A stretch of DNA of 64,000 nucleotides from a bacterium. Lineage in GTDB: Bacteria; Zhuqueibacterota; Zhuqueibacteria; Residuimicrobiales; Krinioviventaceae. The notes beneath the pieces were generated by a model. That model was not told the DNA's origin. It did no database searches and was given only the letters and a program-made list of their open reading frames with translations. Position 1 is the stretch's first letter, and every line of letters begins with the position of its first letter. The stretch spans positions 476,591 through 540,590 of the forward strand of contig JAKQIY010000068.1 of NCBI GenBank assembly GCA_029561455.1, read 5' to 3'. Position numbers and translations under genes: made by a program. Shown in pieces: positions 45,369 to 52,783 of this stretch.

Positions 45369-47350
45369 TGGACTCCAATTATCCAGATTACAAGAATAAG
45401 CAAAAAGATCAATCCATACAAAATATATTGTTGTGTTTTACCGCTTTGAATCCAGGCAAAGCGTTGCAGTGTTTTCTGCAGCAGGGATATGGAAGGCCGG
45501 ATCAGCGATTGTTCGGTTACATCATCGGTATCACTGGTAAACTGGGCGCCGCTGGGGAACAGTTCGCGTGAGGATTCGACCACGCTCTTGCGCGGAACCA
45601 ACGCTGAACCCATTTCCACAAAAGATGCGGCAAATGAACTGGCGGTATATTGTAAACGGCTGCTTTCCGCCTGGTAACCGCAGTCCCAGGTTTTAAACGT
45701 TGCCACAGATTTGCCGCGCAATAACAACCACCGCAGCAGGGTAAAGAATAAAATCAAGCCGCCCAGGATCAGCAATGCCCGGTTGATTTTTTCATATATA
45801 GTATATAATTCAAACCACACGGAAACAGCAGAAAAGGGCAAAAATTGCTGGACAACAGTCCAGAACAGCGATAGCACCAGAGGGGTAAATAAACCGATTA
45901 ATATAATTAAAAATGCCAGCGCTGCCATGGGGATCAGCATTGCGGGCGAGGCTTCAGCAGGCTGATTATGCCAGGCGGTGCGTGGCGATCCTAAAAAGCA
46001 AATGCCGAATATCTGCGTAAAACACAGCGCCGCCATTACGCCGATAAGAGCCAGGCCGGCCAGACCAATAATAGCGGTCAGATGAAGAGCGCCGCCCGTT
46101 GCATTTAATCCCTTGACCAGGCCAAAGTAAATAGCAAACTCGCCGATAAATCCATTAAAAAGCGGCAGACCACTGATCGCCAGGGAACCAATTAAAAACA
46201 AAGCGCTGGTAACCGGTAAATAATGCGCCAAACCTCCCAGCTTTTCAATATTACGGGTGTGGGTTTTGGAATAAACAATACCGGCGCCAAAGAATAACAA
46301 ACTTTTAAAAGTAAAATGGTTGAATATATGCAGCAATGCGCCCAGGAATCCTGCCAGGGCTATCAATTGCCGACCGGAGACAATCCCCAGCATACCAACG
46401 CCGATGCCAAGGCCGATTATGCCGATATTTTCAATGCTGGAAAAAGCCAGTTTTTCCTTCAGGTCCTGCCGGGCGATGGCATTTAAAATGCCGAGTAAAC
46501 CGGTAATCAGCGCAACCCCAAATACAAACCAGGCCAGCCAGGGAGAGGGAACACCGAAAATCAACAACATACGTAATATTCCATAAATACCGGTTTTGAT
46601 CATCACTCCAGACATGATGGCGGAAACGCCGGTCGGCGCTGCGGGGTGAGCCATCGGCAGCCAGGTATGCAGGGGCACAAATCCCGCTTTGGTGCCGAAA
46701 CCGAGAAAAAACAGGATAAAAATGAAGGTCGCATTCACGGGATTGGCAATTGACAAGTTTTTAAAGGAGGCAAAATCCAAACTCCCGGTTTGTATGGCGC
46801 TCCAGCCAAAAGCAGTGAGTAAAAATGCGGCGCCAATTTGCATTGCCACCAGGTAATACAGCCCGGCTTTGCGAACCTCTTCTTTACGATGCTCAAAAGT
46901 GACCAGGAAAAAAGAAGACAGGGACATGATCTCCCACGCAATTAAAAACAACAGCGCATTTTGAATAATTACCACCATCAACATGGCGGCTATCAACAAC
47001 CCCATAAAGAAATAATAACTGCCCAGGGAATAGCGGTCGTCATCCCGGTACATTTTCATATAGCCGGCCGAATAGATAGCAGCTAAAAGACCGCCGATAC
47101 TGATAATGAGCATAAAAAAAGCAGCCAAAGGATCCACAAGCAACCCGGCATTGCCGATGGGACCGGAAAAATTTAAATTTATTGATATGACCGGGCTGCC
47201 ATACAGAATTTTAATGACCGGGGGCAAAATAAAAAATTGAGCGATCAGGCTAATAACGATAAACAGCATTCCCCGCCACTGTTTTTTTGCCGGAATAGCC
47301 AGTAATCCGCCAAACAAAAACAGTCCTGCGCCTGTTAATAATGTTATCAA
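45365..47350 (-). CDS. Ehr complex antiporter-like membrane subunit (HyfB-like)
   Basis: A 661-residue protein, the larger antiporter-like subunit, with about 16 transmembrane helices: LLFLIAWEIMSLSSFFLVTFEH, GFGTKAGFVPLHTWLPMAHPAAPTGVSAIMSG (in parts GTKAGFVPLHTWLP) and FSSIENIGIIGLGIGVGM. The C-terminal 130 residues, with KTWDCGYQAESSRLQYTASSF and a final membrane helix, are characteristic of the HyfB/HycC group and not NuoL. It overlaps the upstream regulator gene by four bases and the HyfC-like gene by four bases. Confidence 0.92.
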   Translation of the reverse strand: MITLLTGAGLFLFGGLLAIPAKKQWRGMLFIVISLIAQFFILPPVIKILYGSPVISINLNFSGPIGNAGLLVDPLAAFFMLIISIGGLLAAIYSAGYMKMYRDDDRYSLGSYYFFMGLLIAAMLMVVIIQNALLFLIAWEIMSLSSFFLVTFEHRKEEVRKAGLYYLVAMQIGAAFLLTAFGWSAIQTGSLDFASFKNLSIANPVNATFIFILFFLGFGTKAGFVPLHTWLPMAHPAAPTGVSAIMSGVMIKTGIYGILRMLLIFGVPSPWLAWFVFGVALITGLLGILNAIARQDLKEKLAFSSIENIGIIGLGIGVGMLGIVSGRQLIALAGFLGALLHIFNHFTFKSLLFFGAGIVYSKTHTRNIEKLGGLAHYLPVTSALFLIGSLAISGLPLFNGFIGEFAIYFGLVKGLNATGGALHLTAIIGLAGLALIGVMAALCFTQIFGICFLGSPRTAWHNQPAEASPAMLIPMAALAFLIILIGLFTPLVLSLFWTVVQQFLPFSAVSVWFELYTIYEKINRALLILGGLILFFTLLRWLLLRGKSVATFKTWDCGYQAESSRLQYTASSFAASFVEMGSALVPRKSVVESSRELFPSGAQFTSDTDDVTEQSLIRPSISLLQKTLQRFAWIQSGKTQQYILYGLIFLLILVIWIIGVH

Positions 47351-48033
47351 TTAACCGGCTCCTTTCGCAGCATTTCCATCTCTTTAACCTGGATATAATT
47401 AATAATATCACGGGCCGGGGCGCGCTGCTGCAACAAGTTCTGGAATTCCTCATTATGGCACAAAAAGGAAAGTTTGGATAGCACTTCCAGGTGCCGGCGC
47501 GGACTGTAAGTAAGTAAAATAAACAAGGTATGTACCGGTTTGCCATCCAGCGCACCAAAATCCAGCGGCTGCTGCAGAAAACAGATAGAGACGCTGGTAT
47601 CAGCAATGTTGGTTATCATCGGGTTACGGGGATGAGGTATGGCAATACCATTACCAATGGCAGTCGACATCATACTTTCCCGGTTCAGCAACGCGGCTAT
47701 TAAATCATCTTTACTAATACTTGCCGGGATGTTAATTCGCTCGATGGCATTATGCAGTACATCGCGGACAGTAGTACCGGGAATATCTTTATATATCCCG
47801 CCATTACGCAACAGATCGGCAAAATTAGTGGGGCGTTCGTTATTACCCAGTTCCGGCAACCGCGACGACAGTTCGATTTTATTGCTTAAAATCCACTCAT
47901 TGATCTCCGCCCGGTTAAAACGGTACTGATGCTGAATACGGTAACAAGGTATTTTTTTTTCCTTGATCCAGCGGTATACTGTTTTTTCGGAAACCTGGAA
48001 CAGATCGACAATATCTTTAATTTTTAAATCCAT
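47347..48033 (-). CDS. HTH protein fused to a PtsN-like EIIA domain, first gene of the Ehr operon
   Basis: From ATG 48033 (GAGGG upstream; a longer frame starts at 48075) the product has 228 residues. Residues 1-50 are an excisionase/MerR-type helix-turn-helix (IVDLFQVSEKTVYRWIKEKKIPCYRI, in parts). Residues about 80-220 form an EIIA-Fru/Ntr-like domain with the phospho-acceptor His in GNGIAIPHPRNP. PtsN-type EIIA proteins are phosphorylated through the nitrogen PTS and act as regulators. The ATGA overlap with the HyfB-like gene means coupled translation. No other PTS gene is visible here. Its likely job is control of this operon or complex by phosphorylation state; this is inference. Confidence 0.87.
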   Translation of the reverse strand: MDLKIKDIVDLFQVSEKTVYRWIKEKKIPCYRIQHQYRFNRAEINEWILSNKIELSSRLPELGNNERPTNFADLLRNGGIYKDIPGTTVRDVLHNAIERINIPASISKDDLIAALLNRESMMSTAIGNGIAIPHPRNPMITNIADTSVSICFLQQPLDFGALDGKPVHTLFILLTYSPRRHLEVLSKLSFLCHNEEFQNLLQQRAPARDIINYIQVKEMEMLRKEPVN

Positions 48034-48057
48034 TCTACCCTCAAATTGAACAAAGAT

Positions 48058-48086
48058 AATATAACAAATTGTCAACTAAATATCAA
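48058..48086 (-). promoter_or_regulatory. Probable promoter of the Ehr operon
   Basis: On the minus strand TTGATA (48081-48086) and TATATT (48058-48063) are spaced by 17 bases, 25 bases before the regulator's ATG. TTGACA (48070-48075) lies inside the spacer. The repeated TCAAC words here (48072 and 48083) could be an autoregulatory site. Confidence 0.5.
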
Positions 48087-48310
48087 CAATTATCTTAGAA
48101 AAGATACTTTGGGCATTAATGTCCGGTATTGAGAAATAAGATACTCTCATCTAGTTTAAAAATATCAAGGTCGGATGAATAAAATACATGCCACTTATAA
48201 AAATTCTTGATATAATCATAATTTTTGAATATAGTAATAATGGAAAAAATTGCGGACAGGCGTCAACATGGAGAACGTCAATCTTTCATACATTAACGGA
48301 GATAGCAAAA

Positions 48311-49063
48311 GTGCAACAGTGTAAATTTATCTTTATAATATTATTGCTCAGCGGTTTTTTTATAAATTGTGGCAGGAATTTGGCTTCCCCGGAAAATCAA
48401 GTCACGCCAACTAAAAACGACCATTTTGAATTTGTATTATACGATGAACTCTCCACCGCAATAACCTCAGATATAATTAAAGAACTGGAAAACAATTTTT
48501 CCCGCATCACCACAGCTATGCAAATTACCGTCATGCCGAAAGTAAAGGTGCAAATCTGGGGGGATGAATCTCACTATCTTGAAGACCAGGAAAGAATTGC
48601 CGGTCGCCGCTATCCGGGTTCAACCGGCTATGTCTCCGGCCTGGACGGGATGTGCCTGTTATTTCGTAACAACTCGCCGCAGGCGGCGGTGCACGAATTC
48701 GCGAATGTGGTATCCCTGAATGTTAATTCCTCTATCGGCAACAATCCCCGTTGGTTGTGGGAAGCGGTAGCAGTTTACTATGCCAATGATTTTACCGATC
48801 CGGGCGTGCTGTCCTATATCAAAGCGGGAGACTATCCAACCATCGCTGAATTGAATGCTGATTTTAATAGCGGCAATCATAAAATTTACCAGCTTGGTTA
48901 TAGCCTGGTTGAATATATCATCTCGCGTTGGGGGGAAGCAGCAATAGTGAATTTGATAAAATCGAACGGCAACATAAAAACATCGCTGCACATAACGACA
49001 ACGGAATTTGAAAGCGGCTGGCGTAGTTTTATTGAAAACAAATATCTGGATGCCGGAAAATGA
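48311..49063 (+). CDS. Lipoprotein resembling a gluzincin peptidase with a degenerate active site
   Basis: The GTG at 48311 is chosen because GGAG lies at 48298-48301 and the lipoprotein signal begins at once (KFIFIILLLSGFFINC). The product has 250 residues. The core resembles peptidase-MA-like proteins: VQIWGDESHYL, TGYVSGLDGMCLLFRN, VHEFANVVSLNVNSS, then WLWEAVAVYYAND and QLGYSLVEYIISRWGEAAI. The zinc helix HExxH reads H128-E129-F-A-N132, so the second His is Asn, and the WLxEGxA helix has Ala for Gly. Zinc proteolysis is therefore doubtful. A binding or pseudoenzyme role is possible. The next gene starts 51 bases later. Confidence 0.75.
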   Translation: MQQCKFIFIILLLSGFFINCGRNLASPENQVTPTKNDHFEFVLYDELSTAITSDIIKELENNFSRITTAMQITVMPKVKVQIWGDESHYLEDQERIAGRRYPGSTGYVSGLDGMCLLFRNNSPQAAVHEFANVVSLNVNSSIGNNPRWLWEAVAVYYANDFTDPGVLSYIKAGDYPTIAELNADFNSGNHKIYQLGYSLVEYIISRWGEAAIVNLIKSNGNIKTSLHITTTEFESGWRSFIENKYLDAGK

Positions 49064-49114
49064 TAATGGATCATGTTTCACATTTTTTATATTATATATC
49101 AATAGGAGATAATA

Positions 49115-50881
49115 ATGAATTATAAAAGACTTTTAATAATATTTCTGGCTCTGTTTGCCTGGCAGTCCTGTTTATGGGCAAGTTCTCCTTTTAAAATAAA
49201 GGGAACCCTGCCGTGGCATAATTTTTTGTCCGGGCCGACTGCCTGGAATGAAGGGGATTACCAGGCATACCTCGATGATATGCAGGCGTTGGGCATGAAT
49301 TTCATCGGTTTTCACTGCTACACCGGCGGTGCGGAACGCTATGCCCCGTATGTGGAGCCAATGATCAGGATAGAATACCGAAATGTTGTGCCGTTAACGG
49401 GGTTCGACACCTCCATCACCGCGCGCTGGGGTTACCGGCCCCTGGAAATTAAAGACTTTGCATTTAATACCGGCAAGCTGTTCTCATCCGGCCTGACTGC
49501 TTATGGAGCAGACTGCGCCATACAGGCGCAAACTAACGAGCAGCGTTACCAGTTGGCGCAGCAACTGATGCGCAGGGTGCTGGCATTGGCGCATGAACGT
49601 GGTATAAAATTCGCAATGGGCTTTGAATTCGGTATCCATCCGCCCGAATTTGCCTCGATTGTGCCGCCGGATTCCTGGATTCGCGGCGCCAACCTGCCCG
49701 ATCCGACTCATGCTTCTTCCATAGAAATTCTTCACAATACTATTGATAATATTTTAACCGCGTATCCCGGTATCGACTATATCTGGCTATGGCTGCATGA
49801 ACACACCATGTTTGTCGGCCGGCCGCAAATGTCCGGCGCATTCAAAGAATGTTATGATAAAAACGCCGCCTTTTTTGCCGACGCCACTAACCCGGATGCC
49901 GCATTCACCGGCGTCTGGTCGCTCGAATATATAAAAAATGCTTACAGTTACATTAAACAGCAAGCACCGCAAGTGCAGGTCATTATCGGCGGCTGGGGCG
50001 GTGGTAACCAGTTGCCGGTCGTACTGCGGGGTCTCGATAAAGTTTTACCAAATGACATTATCTTTTCCTGTCTCAATCCCAACCAGGGCGAGGAGCCGCA
50101 AATACAGGTATTGGCAGAAATAGCCAAAAACCGTCGTGTTTGGGCAATACCCTGGCTGGAGGGCGACGCCAGGTTATGGCATTTGCAGCCGCGCGTTTCT
50201 ATACTGCGCGAGCAGGTGCACCTGGCCGTAAAACAAAACCTGGACGGAGTACTGGCGATTCATTGGCGAACCCGTGAAACCCGGACGAATATGAAGGCAT
50301 TTGCCCAATTTTCCACTAATCCCGATAATATGCCGACTGTTGAAGATTTTTATAAACAGGTCTGCCGGGAGGAAAATGGCATACAAGCGGAAAGACAACT
50401 CTCCCCCCTGCTGGCGCAAATGGATCGCGAACGCCGGCTCGATCAGCCGGAATCACCGGAGTATTGGCCGTATAATCCGCAATGGGGCTGCATAGAAGCG
50501 GATCTGGTTGCCAGACTGGAAAACCTGCATTTGGTCGTCCAACAGTGCAAAAGTTCAGCTTCCACTAACGAACTAGATAATTTAAATTGGCTGGACGCCA
50601 ATATTCAATTTACCCTGCTGCTCGACAAGGTCAGCCGCAGACTGGCGCCGGCGTATCGGTTAAAAGAACGCTGGTTAACGGAAAATCCTGCTCCCCATAA
50701 CATCCGCGACGATGTGCAGCAAGCCCGGCTTGAATTCGACAGCGCCCCGGTTGAAGCGTTGTTCAACACATTCCAGGGCCGCGAACTGTCGCGCGGTGAA
50801 CTGGGGGTTCTGTCTGCCGTCAACCAGAAATTATGGCTGCAATATATAGAGTTGGATCATTTTTTACACGAACTCGACTAG
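49115..50881 (+). CDS. Secreted uncharacterised TIM-barrel-like protein, candidate glycoside hydrolase
   Basis: A 588-residue protein with a strong AGGAGAT site and a signal peptide at about 1-22 (ending CLWASS). I recognise no numbered GH family. The pattern is that of a beta/alpha barrel enzyme: GTLPWHNFLSGPTAWNEGDY at the start, MNFIGFHCYTGGAERYAPY, FAMGFEFG with E171, YIWLWLHEHTMF with E229, QVIIGGWGGGNQ, IIFSCLNPNQGE, RRVWAIPWLEGD and GVLAIHWRTRETRTN. Two Glu residues about 58 apart, on strands like those of retaining hydrolases, are candidate catalytic groups. A helical C-terminal domain starts near 410. Its place before GH42 and GH43 suggests action on a plant glycan. Confidence 0.7.
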   Translation: MNYKRLLIIFLALFAWQSCLWASSPFKIKGTLPWHNFLSGPTAWNEGDYQAYLDDMQALGMNFIGFHCYTGGAERYAPYVEPMIRIEYRNVVPLTGFDTSITARWGYRPLEIKDFAFNTGKLFSSGLTAYGADCAIQAQTNEQRYQLAQQLMRRVLALAHERGIKFAMGFEFGIHPPEFASIVPPDSWIRGANLPDPTHASSIEILHNTIDNILTAYPGIDYIWLWLHEHTMFVGRPQMSGAFKECYDKNAAFFADATNPDAAFTGVWSLEYIKNAYSYIKQQAPQVQVIIGGWGGGNQLPVVLRGLDKVLPNDIIFSCLNPNQGEEPQIQVLAEIAKNRRVWAIPWLEGDARLWHLQPRVSILREQVHLAVKQNLDGVLAIHWRTRETRTNMKAFAQFSTNPDNMPTVEDFYKQVCREENGIQAERQLSPLLAQMDRERRLDQPESPEYWPYNPQWGCIEADLVARLENLHLVVQQCKSSASTNELDNLNWLDANIQFTLLLDKVSRRLAPAYRLKERWLTENPAPHNIRDDVQQARLEFDSAPVEALFNTFQGRELSRGELGVLSAVNQKLWLQYIELDHFLHELD

Positions 50882-50930
50882 AATGTTTTTTGGTAATTCA
50901 AAATAAACACTTATATTACCAGTTCTAAAA

Positions 50931-50946
50931 AATGAACATATTCATT
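50931..50946 (+). promoter_or_regulatory. Palindrome upstream of the PEPCK-like gene
   Basis: AATGAA and TTCATT separated by CATA, 21 bases before the start codon. It uses words similar to the chitin-locus palindrome but with different spacing, so it may bind another regulator. Confidence 0.35.
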
Positions 50947-50966
50947 AATTTATTAAAGGTGTAAAA

Positions 50967-52730
50967 ATGCCGGTGACACAATACACAATACTAGATAAAA
51001 AAGTAATCATAAAACTAAGAGACCGGATTTGCGAGGATTCGGATGAACTGTTATCCAGCGATTTGTTTCGCGCGGTAGTTGAACGCTGCATTACCGACCT
51101 GGTGCGTAAAGAATCGCCCTTGTTGCAGGTATTCAATAAAAAGACAGCTATAACAGAAAAAGATATATCGGTATTTCTGGAATTCATCAAGTACCTCGCT
51201 AAAATGCCGATGCACCTGGTGACCAAAATTGTGCCGGACTCTATCGTATTCACCAACAACCAGGAGCTATTGTCTGACTTTATTGAGCACTTGTATAATT
51301 TCTGGCGTAATTATGAACGGTTCATTATTTGCGATTCCGAGTATGAACAACTGGATAAACGGCCGTACCGGGTTTTCAATGCGACCATTGAAGCGCTGAC
51401 CCATTTAATTCGCGGCACTTATCGTGATATTGAAGAAAATATCACCGGCAGCCATCCCCGTATTTACCGCCAAGTGCGCGCCGGTGCGGAAATCGCGTCC
51501 ATAGCACTGATGAATAAACTTACGTTTTCCGATCCGGTTTATCAGCAGTTAAACAATGTCTCGGTGATCCGACAAATATTGTTATACCCGCCGTTGATCT
51601 TGCATCCGCCCATGAATAAACGCACCGGGAAATTCACCCGCGTCTCTGAAAATCCACTTACAAAAATCTCACTCAATCCCGGTGAATGGCTGTGTTACCC
51701 GGCAATGGTGGGCGAAATGCTGATCCTGGTCTATTTTCAACAAAAATACTATGGATTGGGTTTTTCGCTTAGCAACCTGTTTGAACTGGCCGATGATGAA
51801 CAGTTAAAACAGAAACCGGCAGCCGTATACCTGTATGGTATTCCGGATCCGGAATTATATGAACTGTCTTCCTTCCCCACTATCTTTTATGAGGACCAGG
51901 AAACCGATATGCTGGTCGGCGCGGTACCGGATAAAGATGAATTCGGCTATTTCGGATATCTTAAAAAAATGATCCTGACCTTGTACAACATCAAAAAGAT
52001 CAAAAGCGGTAAACTGCCCTATCACGGTGCAATGGTAAACATACGGCTCAAAAACAACAAATCCGCCAATATTCTGGTGATTGGCGATACCGGCGCCGGT
52101 AAATCCGAAACCCTGGAAATGCTGCGCACTTTGGGTAACGACATCATCGAAGATATTACGATCATAGCCGACGACATGGGATCGCTGGATATTGACAAGT
52201 CCGGCAACATCATCGCCTACGGTACGGAAATCGGCGCGTTTGTCCGCCTCGATGACCTGCAACCGGGCTATGCATTCGGGCAAATCGACCGAACCATCAT
52301 CATGAGTCCCAACCAGGTGAACGCCCGTGTTGTTATTCCGGTGACAACCCATAATAATATTACCAGGGGCTTTCCGGTTAATTTTATACTCTATGCCAAT
52401 AATTATGAAGAACCGGATGAAGAACATCCTGTCATACAGAGACTGGAAACCATGGAAAAAGCGCTCGAAGTGTTCCGCGAAGGTACGGCCATGAGCAAAG
52501 GCACCACCACCAGCACGGGACTGGTGCACACCTATTTCGTCAATGTGTTCGGCGCCGTCCAATATAAAGCCGAACATGATGAGATAGCTAAAAAGTTCTT
52601 TGCCCAAATTTTCAAAAATAGCATATTTGTCGGGCAGATGCGTACACGTCTTGGTATTGCCGGCTGGGAAAGAAAAGGGCCGGAAGAATCCGCCAAACAA
52701 TTGCTGGAATTGATTCAGCAAATGTCATAA
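50967..52730 (+). CDS. PEP-carboxykinase-like P-loop protein of unknown function
   Basis: A 587-residue cytoplasmic protein. The C-terminal half resembles ATP-type PEP carboxykinase: Walker A G373-D-T-G-A-G-K379-S-E, acidic D402-D403 about 23 residues later (like the kinase-2 motif), the EGTAMSKGTTTSTG loop, FVNVFGAVQ and RLGIAGWE. The N-terminal 330 residues are helical, with no clear homology. Canonical PEPCK segments around the substrate-binding Arg and the FLSGYTAK motif were not found. It may be an ATP-dependent kinase or phosphotransferase. It sits between secreted glycan enzymes, 53 bases before GH42, so cotranscription is possible, but its role there is unclear. Confidence 0.75.
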   Translation: MPVTQYTILDKKVIIKLRDRICEDSDELLSSDLFRAVVERCITDLVRKESPLLQVFNKKTAITEKDISVFLEFIKYLAKMPMHLVTKIVPDSIVFTNNQELLSDFIEHLYNFWRNYERFIICDSEYEQLDKRPYRVFNATIEALTHLIRGTYRDIEENITGSHPRIYRQVRAGAEIASIALMNKLTFSDPVYQQLNNVSVIRQILLYPPLILHPPMNKRTGKFTRVSENPLTKISLNPGEWLCYPAMVGEMLILVYFQQKYYGLGFSLSNLFELADDEQLKQKPAAVYLYGIPDPELYELSSFPTIFYEDQETDMLVGAVPDKDEFGYFGYLKKMILTLYNIKKIKSGKLPYHGAMVNIRLKNNKSANILVIGDTGAGKSETLEMLRTLGNDIIEDITIIADDMGSLDIDKSGNIIAYGTEIGAFVRLDDLQPGYAFGQIDRTIIMSPNQVNARVVIPVTTHNNITRGFPVNFILYANNYEEPDEEHPVIQRLETMEKALEVFREGTAMSKGTTTSTGLVHTYFVNVFGAVQYKAEHDEIAKKFFAQIFKNSIFVGQMRTRLGIAGWERKGPEESAKQLLELIQQMS

Positions 52731-52783
52731 ATGATGGGCTATAACTGCCTTGCCCTACAAAACAACCAGGAGAACATGCCGTT

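Noticed and set aside
40874..48033. Assignment as a functional NiFe hydrogenase or as respiratory complex I
   Set aside because: The nickel ligands are missing, and the antiporter subunit types and HyfE-like gene match Hyf/Ehr complexes, not a full nuo set.
51855..52721. 288-codon minus-strand open frame antisense to the PEPCK-like gene
   Set aside because: It overlaps the P-loop and other conserved motifs on the plus strand; long antisense frames arise here from codon bias.
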